Source: Bacteroides cellulosilyticus DSM 14838
GTDB taxonomy: Bacteria > Bacteroidota > Bacteroidia > Bacteroidales > Bacteroidaceae
Direction: 5' to 3'
DNA length: 44,178 bases
NCBI RefSeq assembly: GCF_000158035.1
Contig: NZ_EQ973488.1
Location: forward strand, 30,487-74,664
A program made the translations under genes and the position numbers. The notes beneath the pieces are model-generated. The model was not told the origin of the DNA. It saw nothing but the letters and a program-made list of their open reading frames with translations, and ran no database searches. This document shows, piece by piece, positions 1 to 8,383 of the stretch (positions within the stretch are counted from its first letter, which is position 1; every line of letters begins with the position of its first letter).

Positions 1-1657
1 CGAAAGCCTCTTTTTCATCATTCTGAAAGTCTTTTCCGTTCAGTTTATCTATCTGAGCCCGAAGCATCCGATTATGAATACGCTGCATCTGAGGTGCATC
101 AGCCGGCAACACATCCGGTTTATCTATCTTCAAACAATGGAAATCCTCGGCAACATCAGCCAAATCCAACTGATAGAAGACACTCTTCTCATAATTGCGT
201 GCCAGCAATTCCCAATTACCTTTCCGGAAACTCTCGCGCTGGGCATATAATTGACGTAAATCAGCTTTCGCTGAGATTTCATCGGCAGAAAGACGTTGAC
301 TGTTCAGCCAGATTTCCTTACCTTCTGTCAATTCCGGCTCCGAAGTCATCCAGCGAAGTACTGCGCCCATCTGCTCAACACCTTCTACCACAGGGAAGAT
401 TCCGGCAGCCTGTAAGTCATCTTTTCTTCCAGTTACATCATCCGGAGTCAGTCCACGCTCCGCTAACCAATCAGGGAAGGAAATCCCCAGATACAAAGTT
501 TTTTCATCCCGGATATCTCCTTTAGATACATCATCGAAACCATACGGACGAACTGCCCAATGCTTCTCTGCAAGAGGCACAATATCTATACAAACTCCAT
601 CCGGTAATTCTAACGTCCAGTCATTTTCCGGTACTCCCGTAATGATTTGCCGGGAACCTATCTTCCATGATGTACCAACAAAGCTATTTTCAATCCAAAG
701 GTTATCATTATTGGAAGAAAGAGAGATACCTACTTCTGCATTCTGTACAAATATTGCAGGATTGGGCTTTACTTTCCGGTGCATGATCTGACGCTGATCG
801 TACACCCTATTTTGTAAAGTAACAGTTGAGGAAAGTAGTTCACGACTCGTGCCGTAGTGGTAGAATTCTCCACCAGGTAATGGCAATATAGCTACAGACA
901 ACCTATTCAACTCATCATCAGTAATGCGTGGATGATTACCAAGGGATAAACCGAAATCTGAATACAAGTCATAGTACTTTAAATCAGAACCCGAGCCATC
1001 TTTCAGCGAACGCTTCATCAATAACTCTACAGCCCGATCACTCAGTAACCAGATTCCTATATCCATCAGGAAGAGATGAGTCTTGGAAAGATTCTCCAGT
1101 TCCTGCAATGACGGTTTCTGCAACATAAAATCCAATGCTTCCGGTTGTTTCCGGTCAGAAACAAACACTCCATGATGTGTCGCTAATACCGGATCTACCC
1201 AAAGTCCGTAACATACCACATCTGCATCCGGTATTTCCTGCAAAGGTTTCTCAGCACGAATATACACATCTCCACTCGCAATCAAAGTACGCAGTTTTTC
1301 CGGTGCCCGTTCCATGATTTTCTCATAAAGTGGAACTTGCAAAGACAATAAATTCTGTCCCAACTTCTGTCCACGTGCCCAGCGAAATACAGGTATCGGA
1401 GTTAATATTTTCCCGGAGGGAGCGTATCCAGGGAGGCGGCGGCTTTGTCCACCGGCATGCAGCAGAATACGTTTCTCTGTTGAGTGTTCTGTTTGTTGGT
1501 TTCTATACCATTCCCGCAGAAGCCAAGTGGTTCCACCACCCGACCCCAGTTTCATCCCTATAGGGTCAGATGTACAAAACCATTCCGTACGGTCTACATT
1601 TTCCAGTTCATAGAATGCCGACACAAGATTAGGCGGCAAGGATAATAATTTTTGCAT
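1..1657 (-). CDS. fkp: Bifunctional L-fucokinase/GDP-L-fucose pyrophosphorylase, N-terminal part (partial)
   Basis: The open frame runs from an ATG at 1657 off the window's left edge, giving about 552 residues without a stop. Near residues 68-90 it has a nucleotidyltransferase-type loop (AGGQSRRLPGYAPSGK), as in sugar-1-phosphate guanylyltransferases. The start (MQKLLSLPPNLVSAFYELEN) and overall character match Bacteroides Fkp, where this half makes GDP-fucose from fucose-1-phosphate and GTP. The GHMP-kinase half, which phosphorylates fucose, would lie outside the window. In Bacteroides the product feeds fucosylation of capsules and surface glycoproteins. It follows the MarR gene on the same strand after about 110 bases, so it may have its own promoter, although I see no full consensus one. 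Family assignment is by recognition; only the N-terminal domain can be checked here. Confidence 0.9.
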   Translation of the reverse strand, partial: MQKLLSLPPNLVSAFYELENVDRTEWFCTSDPIGMKLGSGGGTTWLLREWYRNQQTEHSTEKRILLHAGGQSRRLPGYAPSGKILTPIPVFRWARGQKLGQNLLSLQVPLYEKIMERAPEKLRTLIASGDVYIRAEKPLQEIPDADVVCYGLWVDPVLATHHGVFVSDRKQPEALDFMLQKPSLQELENLSKTHLFLMDIGIWLLSDRAVELLMKRSLKDGSGSDLKYYDLYSDFGLSLGNHPRITDDELNRLSVAILPLPGGEFYHYGTSRELLSSTVTLQNRVYDQRQIMHRKVKPNPAIFVQNAEVGISLSSNNDNLWIENSFVGTSWKIGSRQIITGVPENDWTLELPDGVCIDIVPLAEKHWAVRPYGFDDVSKGDIRDEKTLYLGISFPDWLAERGLTPDDVTGRKDDLQAAGIFPVVEGVEQMGAVLRWMTSEPELTEGKEIWLNSQRLSADEISAKADLRQLYAQRESFRKGNWELLARNYEKSVFYQLDLADVAEDFHCLKIDKPDVLPADAPQMQRIHNRMLRAQIDKLNGKDFQNDEKEAF

Positions 1658-1768
1658 ATTCAATTGCTATAATGCTTAATATATTAGCTGCAAATTAAAG
1701 CAATCTTAAGCAAAATCCACGAAAAATTTTAATATTTTTGAAGATGGAGATAAAATTATCTCCATCTT

Positions 1769-2131
1769 CTATTTTTCCAGCAAACCCACTATTTGTTGTA
1801 AGAGTTCAGGCATCTCATGAGTAGTACTTTTGATCGCAGTGATTTGTTCTTTTCCTTCTGCAGTCAATGAAAAATGCATTTGGCGCTTATCCACTTTACC
1901 AATAATACGGGCTATTAACTTCTTTTCTTCGACAGAACGTATCAACTTGGAAGTATTAGAACAAGTTAATCCCAAGGCTTCTGCTATTTCCCCGGAAGTA
2001 AGCCGGGGAGTATTCAGAAGTGTACAGAGCAACATTCCTTCATTCAGCGAAAGATTGTATTGCTGCATAAATTGGGTTTCAAACTCAGCTATCGCCCGGT
2101 AAACATCACGTATTTTACATAAGTCTTCCAT
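1769..2131 (-). CDS. MarR-family transcriptional regulator
   Basis: A 120-residue protein with the winged-helix layout of MarR regulators: an N-terminal helix, a helix-turn-helix around residues 40-70 (SGEIAEALGLTCSNTSKLIR), and a wing (residues about 70-95) with the typical D-K-R-Q motif (GKVDKRQMHFSLTAEGKEQI). It starts 35 bases after the stop of the CoA-disulfide reductase fusion gene on the same strand, so the two are probably co-transcribed. The likely role is local control of that sulfur/redox enzyme, with a ligand or oxidant relieving repression. A TTTCCA-A-TGGAAA palindrome upstream of the enzyme gene is a candidate operator. The inducer cannot be read from sequence. At 120 residues it is shorter than the usual 140-150, and the C-terminal dimerisation helix looks abbreviated. 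Confidence 0.85.
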   Translation of the reverse strand: MEDLCKIRDVYRAIAEFETQFMQQYNLSLNEGMLLCTLLNTPRLTSGEIAEALGLTCSNTSKLIRSVEEKKLIARIIGKVDKRQMHFSLTAEGKEQITAIKSTTHEMPELLQQIVGLLEK

Positions 2132-2166
2132 ATATTTTTCTTCTTTATTTGTTAAATAACAAATAA

Positions 2167-4665
2167 CTATATGAAAAGGTTGACATTGGCTTTATCTGCG
2201 CGCTCCATGTAAGTTGCAACACCACCGATAGTTACCTCATCCAACAACTCTTCACGACAGATTCCCATCATGTCCATAGACATCTGACAGGCTATAAATT
2301 CCACTCCTTGAGCAAGCGCCTGCGAACGAAGTGATTCCAAAGAATCTACCCCTTTACGCTTCATTAAAAAGCGCATCATGCGACTTCCCATACCGAACAT
2401 ATTCATCTGAGACAATTTCAGTTTCAAAGAACTGGAAGGAAGCATCATACCGAACATCCTGCCGAAAATATCTTTCTTTACTTTCGGTTTCTGCACTTTT
2501 TTCAAAACATTTAATCCCCAGAAAGTGAAGAATACCGTAACTTTTTGCCCGGTTGCCGCAGCCCCGTTTGCCAATACAAAAGTAGCTAAAGCTTTATCCA
2601 AATCATCACTAAAAAGGATCAATGTTTTTCCCCTACCCGCTGCTACAGTTCCGGTGGAAGAAGGGCAGACCATATTCGAATTACTTTTTTCTATAACTAC
2701 CGTATAGCGTCCTTTATCCTCATGGCTCCCCACCAAACGATTACCCGTCGTATCACACCAGGCAGAAGCATCACGTGCAAATCCGGCATCAGTTGCCACA
2801 ATCTCCACCTGTTCTCCCGGTTCAAGAGTATCCATTGCCTTCTTCACTTGCATGATAGGTCCCGGACATTGTAAACCACAGGCATTGATTTTCAATGGTT
2901 CTTTAGATGAACCTCCAGCTGATAATATAGAATCGGATTGCACAACAGTTCCCGAAGTTTCAGTAGAGCCAAAAGTTACGCGAGCATCAACTGAAGCAGC
3001 CGCTATAGAAGGTACCGGTACCGGAGCAACCGCAGCAGAATACAGTTTGTATCCTCCCGAAAGATTACGCACATTCTTATATCCATTTCCCATCAGGATA
3101 CGCTGTGCCAGATATCCACGCAAACCTACAGCACAAAACAATACAATGGGCTTGTCAGTAGGAACTTCGAGCATACGCTCTCTTAAATCATCCAACGGAA
3201 TATTAATTGCTCCCGGAATAGTTCCAAAAGAGAATTCTTCAGCCGTACGGGTATCTATTAACATTACTTCATTCTTATGCTGTACCAGTTCTCGCCAAGT
3301 TACGACAGGCATTGCACCACTGATAATATTAGAAGCAACATATCCGGCAATAGCAATAGGATCTTTTGCAGAAGAAAACGGAGGAGCGTAAGTATGCTCC
3401 GTTTCCATCAAGTCATATACCGTTCCACCACGCTTGATCAAGCCGGCAATCTGGTCAATACGTTTGTCCACACCCTCATAACCAATACCCTGCGCGCCAT
3501 ATAATTTTCCCGTAACAGGATGAAATGTTAATTTTAAAGTCAAGGGTAATGCATCCGGATAGTACCCTGCATGAGAAGACGAATGAGTAACAGAACTTTG
3601 ATATTCCATCTCCCATTGCTTCAGACGCTTAGCAGCAAGTCCCGTAGAAGCAACCGTCATATCAAATACTTTTGCGATGGAAGTACCGATAGCACCTTCG
3701 TAAGCAACCTTATTACCAAATACCATATTATCAGCCACAATACGTCCCTGACGATTAGCCGGATTTGCCAGATAATTCAACCACGGTTTCCCGGTCAATG
3801 GATGCGGATATTCAATAGCATCCCCTACAGCATAAATATCTTTTGCAGAAGTTTCCAGATATTCATTTACCCAGATACCACCTGCTTCACCTATCTTCAG
3901 TCCGGCTTGTTTAGCCAAAGCCGTTGCAGGGCGCACTCCGATAGAAAGCAATACCATATCTGCCGGAATCGTTTTTCCACTTTTCAAAAAGACGGTAATA
4001 CCTTGTTCTGTACGCTGGAAATGAGTTACTCCTTCTTCCAGATAGAGCGACACACCTTTCTGTATCAAATGTTGATGAACAGGCGCAGCCATCGAAAAAT
4101 CAATAGGCGCCATTACTTGATTACCCATTTCCACAACAGATACGGCAACTCCGGCATGATGCAAATTTTCTGCCATCTCCAGTCCAATAAAGCCCGCACC
4201 TACTACAACCGCTCGCTTTACGGAGTTTTCCGTAAGATAAGACTTTATATGATCGGTATCTTCAACATTACGGAGAGTGAAAATTCCTTCAGAATCGATA
4301 CCTTCCAGTGGTGGTCGAACAGGTGTAGCACCCGGAGACAACAAAAGTTTATCATAGGTTTCTTCATATTCGCGACCATCTGCAGTGCGAACAGTAATCG
4401 TTTTATCTTTAGGATGAATAGCGATAACTTCATTCTCCACACGTACATCTACACGAAAGCGTTGGCCGAAAGAAGTCGGCGTTTGCACCAGCAATTTCTC
4501 ACGCTCTGCGATGACACCACCTATATAATAAGGCAAGCCGCAATTTGCATACGAAATGTATTTCCCTTTCTCAAATAAAAGAATATCAGATTTCTCATCA
4601 ACTCTTCTTAAACGTGCCGCCGCCGTAGCTCCCCCGGCAACACCTCCAATAATTATATACTTCAT
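2167..4665 (-). CDS. CoA-disulfide reductase/rhodanese/TusA/DsrE fusion protein
   Basis: An 832-residue protein made of four sulfur-handling modules. Residues 1-440 are a pyridine nucleotide-disulfide oxidoreductase: FAD loop GGVAGG (7-12), redox Cys42 in YANCGLPY as in CoA-disulfide reductases, NAD(P) loop VGAGFIGLE (155-163), and FAD motif IYAVGDA (277-283). Residues 450-545 are a rhodanese with active Cys511 (CAVGLRG). Residues 590-660 are a TusA-like domain with CPGP (Cys600). Residues 678-832 are DsrE/DsrF-like with Cys793. The family reduces CoA disulfides or persulfides, and rhodanese and TusA relay sulfane sulfur. The arrangement suggests one polypeptide that takes sulfur from a persulfide and passes it between cysteines. 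All four expected cysteines are present. It has no signal peptide, so it is cytoplasmic. It leads the transcript that includes the MarR gene. Confidence 0.92.
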   Translation of the reverse strand: MKYIIIGGVAGGATAAARLRRVDEKSDILLFEKGKYISYANCGLPYYIGGVIAEREKLLVQTPTSFGQRFRVDVRVENEVIAIHPKDKTITVRTADGREYEETYDKLLLSPGATPVRPPLEGIDSEGIFTLRNVEDTDHIKSYLTENSVKRAVVVGAGFIGLEMAENLHHAGVAVSVVEMGNQVMAPIDFSMAAPVHQHLIQKGVSLYLEEGVTHFQRTEQGITVFLKSGKTIPADMVLLSIGVRPATALAKQAGLKIGEAGGIWVNEYLETSAKDIYAVGDAIEYPHPLTGKPWLNYLANPANRQGRIVADNMVFGNKVAYEGAIGTSIAKVFDMTVASTGLAAKRLKQWEMEYQSSVTHSSSHAGYYPDALPLTLKLTFHPVTGKLYGAQGIGYEGVDKRIDQIAGLIKRGGTVYDLMETEHTYAPPFSSAKDPIAIAGYVASNIISGAMPVVTWRELVQHKNEVMLIDTRTAEEFSFGTIPGAINIPLDDLRERMLEVPTDKPIVLFCAVGLRGYLAQRILMGNGYKNVRNLSGGYKLYSAAVAPVPVPSIAAASVDARVTFGSTETSGTVVQSDSILSAGGSSKEPLKINACGLQCPGPIMQVKKAMDTLEPGEQVEIVATDAGFARDASAWCDTTGNRLVGSHEDKGRYTVVIEKSNSNMVCPSSTGTVAAGRGKTLILFSDDLDKALATFVLANGAAATGQKVTVFFTFWGLNVLKKVQKPKVKKDIFGRMFGMMLPSSSLKLKLSQMNMFGMGSRMMRFLMKRKGVDSLESLRSQALAQGVEFIACQMSMDMMGICREELLDEVTIGGVATYMERADKANVNLFI

Positions 4666-4723
4666 ACTTCTTTATTTTAGTTTTGATAGTGCAAAGAAAA
4701 GAATATTTTCTAAAACAAAATAA

Positions 4724-4736
4724 TTTCCAATGGAAA
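4724..4736. promoter_or_regulatory. Candidate operator palindrome upstream of the CoA-disulfide reductase/MarR pair
   Basis: Perfect 6-bp arms around one base (TTTCCA-A-TGGAAA), 59 bases upstream of the start codon at 4665 and within AT-rich DNA where its promoter should lie. Symmetric sites of this size are typical MarR targets, and a MarR gene is second in the transcript. I find no exact TAnnTTTG box; TTTCTTTG just downstream of the palindrome is the nearest match. Confidence 0.35.
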
Positions 4737-4864
4737 ATAATGTTAAATCACAATACAACAACAAAATAGCGCACATTAAGTCCATTAGAAACATACTACA
4801 TATTCAAAGAGAGAAAGTTCATATACCCTTAATTTAGGCGCATAAGAAGAGACACAGACATCTG

Positions 4865-4891
4865 GTTTGAGGCTAATTTACAGGCTCAAAC
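4865..4891 (-). terminator. Weak hairpin after the C11 peptidase gene
   Basis: GTTTGAG at 4865-4871 pairs with CTCAAAC at 4885-4891 about 30 bases beyond the stop codon of the minus-strand peptidase gene. There is no clear T-run, so it may only be a stabilising hairpin. The rest of 4666-4919 is AT-rich upstream sequence of the next gene. Confidence 0.3.
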
Positions 4892-4919
4892 ACCACACTT
4901 ATATATTAAAAAGAAAATA

Positions 4920-6656
4920 TTACCAGCCTAATGCGGCAAAGCCGGCGGATGTATACCACTCAGTAGAGCGATATGCTTTATCAGTAACTGTATTAGATAC
5001 TGAAGGAATATAGCAGGACACTCCATTAGTGCCTTCCATAGAAAACATTTTCTGGATAACACCAGAAAAGTTCATAGAAGTAGTCGCCCAATATACTACA
5101 GCGGCATCAAAAGCCTGCCTCCACGTTAGATAACCACCATTAACAGTGATTTTTTTCATCATATTTGCCATATCATAATAACCTACATGACCATCCTGAA
5201 ATCCATCAGAACCACGACGTTTATCATAATCAAAAATCAAACTGCGCAATTGCGCATTATCAACTGATCCAGACAAAACCTGTTTCGTTATTCTTGCCAG
5301 ATCAACCAATTTATCTGTTCTCAGCGCACACACAGAGGCACCCGCTGTCCAATTACTATTTGACAAGCCTTTACCTTCATCATATTTAGCCGCATAAGGT
5401 TCATAATAAGCCTTAGCAATATTCACTGCCGCATTCTCAGCAGAAAACATAGCGGGAACAACTGCATCATACGAAGCACCAGGACCTGGAATTTCAGTCG
5501 GAGAACCTATACAATAATCCGTATAATCACGCAACTCATAGGCAACCTCCACTGCTTGCATGAAACAAGCATCGAACAATATAAAATCAAAATGAGGAGC
5601 AGACTTTAATATCTCAACAAATTCAGAGATATTCATTCTGTTATCACCATTACCTTTATCCTGGCCTACCCAACGAGTACCAGCACGCAACGGATAAGGT
5701 AGCCACCCATCACCATGTGACCAATAAACCAATCCATAACTGTCAGCCTGATATTTGGAATTCGAAAAGACTTTTGCAAAAACTTCCTGCGTTTCAGATA
5801 CACCTACAGAGTTACGACTTCCATAAGTTTCCACTACCGTTTCCACTACTGCCCCCTTTTCATTCTTCAGCTCAAGTAGACGAGGAGATTTACCATCATC
5901 TATATAAACCAGAAAATGCACATTAGAATCTTGAACTTTCGCCATACCCGCTTTCATCTCCGCTAAATCCAAAGAAGCAAATGAAGCAAGGGTATTATCC
6001 GCCGCAATATATGCAAGAATCGTACGAGTTCCTTTGAGAAGCGCAGCCGGCTCAACAGTCACTTTACAGGAAGCAGTCATCGCACCATCCTCTGTTACAG
6101 CTACAATGGTAGTACTTCCGGCCTTTAAAGCCGTAACCTTACCATTTACATCAACCATCGCTACACTTTCGTCATTCGAAACCCAGGCGACTTTTTTGTT
6201 TGTAGCATCGTCCGGCGTAATGATGACTTGCAAGCTTTCACTTTGCCCTTCTATTAGTGAAAGAGTGCTTTTATTCAATGCAACATCGGTTACAGGTATC
6301 TCAGGTTCCACAGCCCCATCACCACAAGTAACAGTACATGTTGCAACCTCCGCACCATCTTCCGTAATCACCACTACAACTACAGTTCCAGTTGCCTGGG
6401 CTGTCACTTTTCCACTTGCATTCACCGTAGCCACACTAGTATCGCTAGATTTCCAGGTAACCTTTTTGTTTGTAGCATTATCCGGAATAACAGTAGCTAT
6501 CAAACTCTCACTTTCCCCTTCATCTAACGCAAGGGCAGTCTTATTCAATGACACACCTGTTACAGGAACAACATCCGGTTCTATATCATCGTCAACACAT
6601 GCAATCAGCAATGTAGAAAGACAAACCCACAAAAAGAAGTAAAGTTTCGTTTTCAT
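4920..6656 (-). CDS. Clostripain-family (C11) cysteine peptidase lipoprotein with two Ig-like (BIG2) domains
   Basis: A 578-residue lipoprotein. The signal peptide ends in LLIAC, with lipidated Cys20. The acidic run just after it (VDDD) resembles the Bacteroidota lipoprotein export signal that directs proteins to the cell surface. Two tandem bacterial Ig-like (BIG2) repeats follow (about 30-112 and 120-202, each with TNKKV-W-S). The C-terminal domain is a C11 peptidase with catalytic His314 (YWSHGDGW) and Cys364 (LFDACFMQ). C11 enzymes usually cleave after Arg or Lys. A surface role in peptide processing or host-protein degradation is inferred. It is 55 bases downstream of the small exported-protein gene and may share its transcript, although a perfect inverted repeat lies between them. 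Confidence 0.88.
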   Translation of the reverse strand: MKTKLYFFLWVCLSTLLIACVDDDIEPDVVPVTGVSLNKTALALDEGESESLIATVIPDNATNKKVTWKSSDTSVATVNASGKVTAQATGTVVVVVITEDGAEVATCTVTCGDGAVEPEIPVTDVALNKSTLSLIEGQSESLQVIITPDDATNKKVAWVSNDESVAMVDVNGKVTALKAGSTTIVAVTEDGAMTASCKVTVEPAALLKGTRTILAYIAADNTLASFASLDLAEMKAGMAKVQDSNVHFLVYIDDGKSPRLLELKNEKGAVVETVVETYGSRNSVGVSETQEVFAKVFSNSKYQADSYGLVYWSHGDGWLPYPLRAGTRWVGQDKGNGDNRMNISEFVEILKSAPHFDFILFDACFMQAVEVAYELRDYTDYCIGSPTEIPGPGASYDAVVPAMFSAENAAVNIAKAYYEPYAAKYDEGKGLSNSNWTAGASVCALRTDKLVDLARITKQVLSGSVDNAQLRSLIFDYDKRRGSDGFQDGHVGYYDMANMMKKITVNGGYLTWRQAFDAAVVYWATTSMNFSGVIQKMFSMEGTNGVSCYIPSVSNTVTDKAYRSTEWYTSAGFAALGW

Positions 6657-6681
6657 GACTACGGTCTATTATTTAAGTAAA

Positions 6682-6701
6682 TTCCTTAAGTTCTTAAGGA
6701 A
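6682..6701. repeat. Perfect short inverted repeat between two minus-strand genes
   Basis: Arms TTCCTTAAG and CTTAAGGAA are separated by two bases, 25 bases upstream of the C11 peptidase start and 10 bases after the preceding gene's stop. The two-base loop favours a DNA-level site (operator) or a weak RNA hairpin over a standard terminator. Confidence 0.4.
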
Positions 6702-6711
6702 ATAAAGCAAA

Positions 6712-7116
6712 TTACTCTTCCGGCTTCTTGAATCGGAAAGCTTCAGGAGCAATAGGCATCAATACTATCGTTTTATTCTTCTTATACTTGCTCTTCACTT
6801 TTGCAGCCTCCTTTTCTAACTTCTTCTTGTTTTCAGAAAAGTAGATCATACACGTATAATCAAGAGATTTCAAATCATATTCCAAATAATTCTTCAACTG
6901 ATACGTATAAAGATCACGCTTAGGCAAGAAGCCACCCTTATCCAGCTTCACACTGTCCAACACCTGAATATCAGTAAAATACACTACTGTGTCGTTGAAA
7001 GAGGCAGCAACACCAAATGCATACACAGCTTTTTCTCCTTTACCCTTCTTGAATGAGAATGCTGAACATACCATAAAAACTAAAGCTACAGCAAAAAGTA
7101 TACGAACGTATTTCAT
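6712..7116 (-). CDS. Small exported protein of unknown function
   Basis: A 134-residue protein. A longer frame extends upstream to 7185, but the ATG at 7116 is preferred: it opens a clear signal peptide (MKYVRILFAVALVFMVCSAFS), and a TATCTTTG promoter box at 7147-7154 (minus strand) lies inside the longer frame, so the longer form could not be fully transcribed. The mature part mixes beta-prone and lysine-rich segments (about residues 98-115). I recognise no named domain. It is probably periplasmic or outer-membrane associated. Its promoter is supplied by a copy of the dispersed 70-bp element described below. The C11 peptidase gene follows 55 bases later. Confidence 0.75.
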   Translation of the reverse strand: MKYVRILFAVALVFMVCSAFSFKKGKGEKAVYAFGVAASFNDTVVYFTDIQVLDSVKLDKGGFLPKRDLYTYQLKNYLEYDLKSLDYTCMIYFSENKKKLEKEAAKVKSKYKKNKTIVLMPIAPEAFRFKKPEE

Positions 7117-7146
7117 AATCTGTTTTTTATTATATATTGTTGGCGA

Positions 7147-7217
7147 CAAAGATAATGCAAACCGGAGCAAAATAAAAAGATTCATTCATTTTTTATGCTG
7201 AGATACAGCTTATCTTC
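7147..7217 (-). repeat. Dispersed promoter-bearing element, copy B
   Basis: One of four related intergenic elements. Read on the minus strand it begins GAAGATAAGCTG, passes through CTCAGCATAAAA, and ends TTTGCATTATCTTTG. The final TATCTTTG (complement of 7147-7154) fits the Bacteroides -7 box, placing the transcript start a few bases beyond, about 25 bases before the small exported-protein gene. The internal hairpin is degenerate in this copy. Confidence 0.7.
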
Positions 7218-7237
7218 ACTTTTATAATAATGATAAC

Positions 7238-7275
7238 AAAAAAACCGGTGATCAGATCATGACCTACCGGTTTTT
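7238..7275 (-). terminator. Rho-independent terminator of rpoD
   Basis: Ten-base arms AAAAACCGGT (7240-7249) and ACCGGTTTTT (7266-7275) are followed on the minus strand by a run of seven T, 37 bases after the rpoD stop. A-rich and T-rich flanks on both sides could make it work in both directions. Confidence 0.8.
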
Positions 7276-7311
7276 AATTCCTTCTATTTGTCGGAAATTG
7301 ATATTTCTTAC

Positions 7312-8172
7312 TTATCCTAAATAAGACTTGAGCAATTTACTACGATTACTTTGTCTTAATCTTCTAATTGCTTTTTCCTTAATCTGGCGTACACGTTCAC
7401 GGGTTAAACCGAATTTGTCGCCGATTTCTTCTAATGTCATTTCTTGTTGTCCGATACCGAAAAACATCTGTATGATTTCTTTTTCCCTATCGGTTAACGT
7501 AGAAAGTGCTCTATCAATTTCCCTCGCAAGAGACTCGTTCACCAAAGAGCGATCCGCCATAGGAGAGTCGTCGTTCACCAACACATCCAGCAAGCTGTTG
7601 TCTTCTCCTTCTACAAAAGGTGCGTCCACCGAAATGTGGCGTCCGGATACCTTCAGCGTATCGGAGATTTTATCAACAGGGATTTCCAGTTCATCTGCCA
7701 ACTCCTCGGGAGACGGGCGACGTTCATTTTCCTGTTCGAACTTGGAGAATGCTTTGCTGATTTTATTCAGCGAGCCTACCTGATTCAACGGAAGACGCAC
7801 GATACGCGACTGCTCTGCCAAAGCCTGCAAAATGGACTGACGTATCCACCATACTGCATAACTGATGAATTTGAAACCACGTGTTTCATCGAACTTTTCG
7901 GCGGCCTTGATCAGTCCTAAATTACCCTCGTTAATCAAGTCGGGCAAACTCAAACCTTGGTTCTGGTACTGCTTGGCCACAGATACAACGAAACGCAGAT
8001 TGGCACGTGTCAACTTCTCCAGTGCGATACGGTCACCCTTGCGGATGCGTTGAGCGAGCTCTACCTCCTCCTCGACAGTTATGAGGTCTTCGCGACCGAT
8101 TTCCTGCAAATACTTGTCAAGAGAAGCGCTCTCTCTGTTAGTGATACTTTTTGTAATCTTAAGTTGTCTCAT
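7312..8172 (-). CDS. rpoD: Primary sigma factor RpoD (sigma-ABfr type)
   Basis: A 286-residue group 1 sigma-70 factor. It has the short N-terminus of Bacteroidota primary sigmas, with region 1.2 near residues 17-50, region 2 ([14 protein letters not shown] to [11 protein letters not shown], about 55-118) including the -7 recognition and melting helix, region 3 (about 135-200), and region 4 with the helix-turn-helix [20 protein letters not shown] near the C-terminus. It directs RNA polymerase to TTTG/TAnnTTTG promoters, which are seen repeatedly in this window. In B. thetaiotaomicron the equivalent gene is BT_1311, whose promoter is widely used for constitutive expression. It is monocistronic here: it has its own promoter at 8196-8229, a hairpin upstream and a strong terminator downstream. 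The length is normal and no residue looks unusual. Confidence 0.97.
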   Translation of the reverse strand: MRQLKITKSITNRESASLDKYLQEIGREDLITVEEEVELAQRIRKGDRIALEKLTRANLRFVVSVAKQYQNQGLSLPDLINEGNLGLIKAAEKFDETRGFKFISYAVWWIRQSILQALAEQSRIVRLPLNQVGSLNKISKAFSKFEQENERRPSPEELADELEIPVDKISDTLKVSGRHISVDAPFVEGEDNSLLDVLVNDDSPMADRSLVNESLAREIDRALSTLTDREKEIIQMFFGIGQQEMTLEEIGDKFGLTRERVRQIKEKAIRRLRQSNRSKLLKSYLG

Positions 8173-8195
8173 TCTTCTAAAACAGATTTGGGTTG

Positions 8196-8229
8196 CAAAG
8201 TTACGACAAATTATTTTGTTACAAGCAAA
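8196..8229 (-). promoter_or_regulatory. rpoD promoter (TTTG - 22 bp - TAACTTTG)
   Basis: On the minus strand TAACTTTG (complement of 8196-8203) matches TAnnTTTG, with TTTG (complement of 8226-8229) 22 bases upstream, slightly above the usual spacing of about 20. The -7 box ends 23 bases before the rpoD ATG, leaving a short leader. Confidence 0.65.
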
Positions 8230-8282
8230 CTTGCCCTAACTTTTTTATCTTATTCACTATACAATATAAACAAAAAGAATGC

Positions 8283-8299
8283 CGACAAGTTAGTTGTCG
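8283..8299 (-). terminator. Hairpin at the end of the HtrA gene
   Basis: CGACAA and TTGTCG flank a five-base loop. On the minus strand the hairpin is followed by a T-rich stretch (ATTCTTTTTG). It lies about 85 bases after the HtrA stop and upstream of the rpoD promoter. Confidence 0.5.
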
Positions 8300-8383
8300 A
8301 CATCCTTTTTCTTCTTTGTTAGCTAATATTACAATCTTCTTACCTATTCACATGTACAATCTACAATTTAGCGATGCCAGCCA

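Noticed and set aside
3571..4578. 335-residue plus-strand frame opposite the CoA-disulfide reductase domain
   Set aside because: A shadow of a strongly supported gene; no signal, motif or ribosome-site evidence.
7101..7110. ACGTTCGT motifs (also at 35080-35087) as possible Mpi crossover sites
   Set aside because: Both are inside coding sequence, far apart and not flanking a promoter; I am also not certain of the exact recognition motif.
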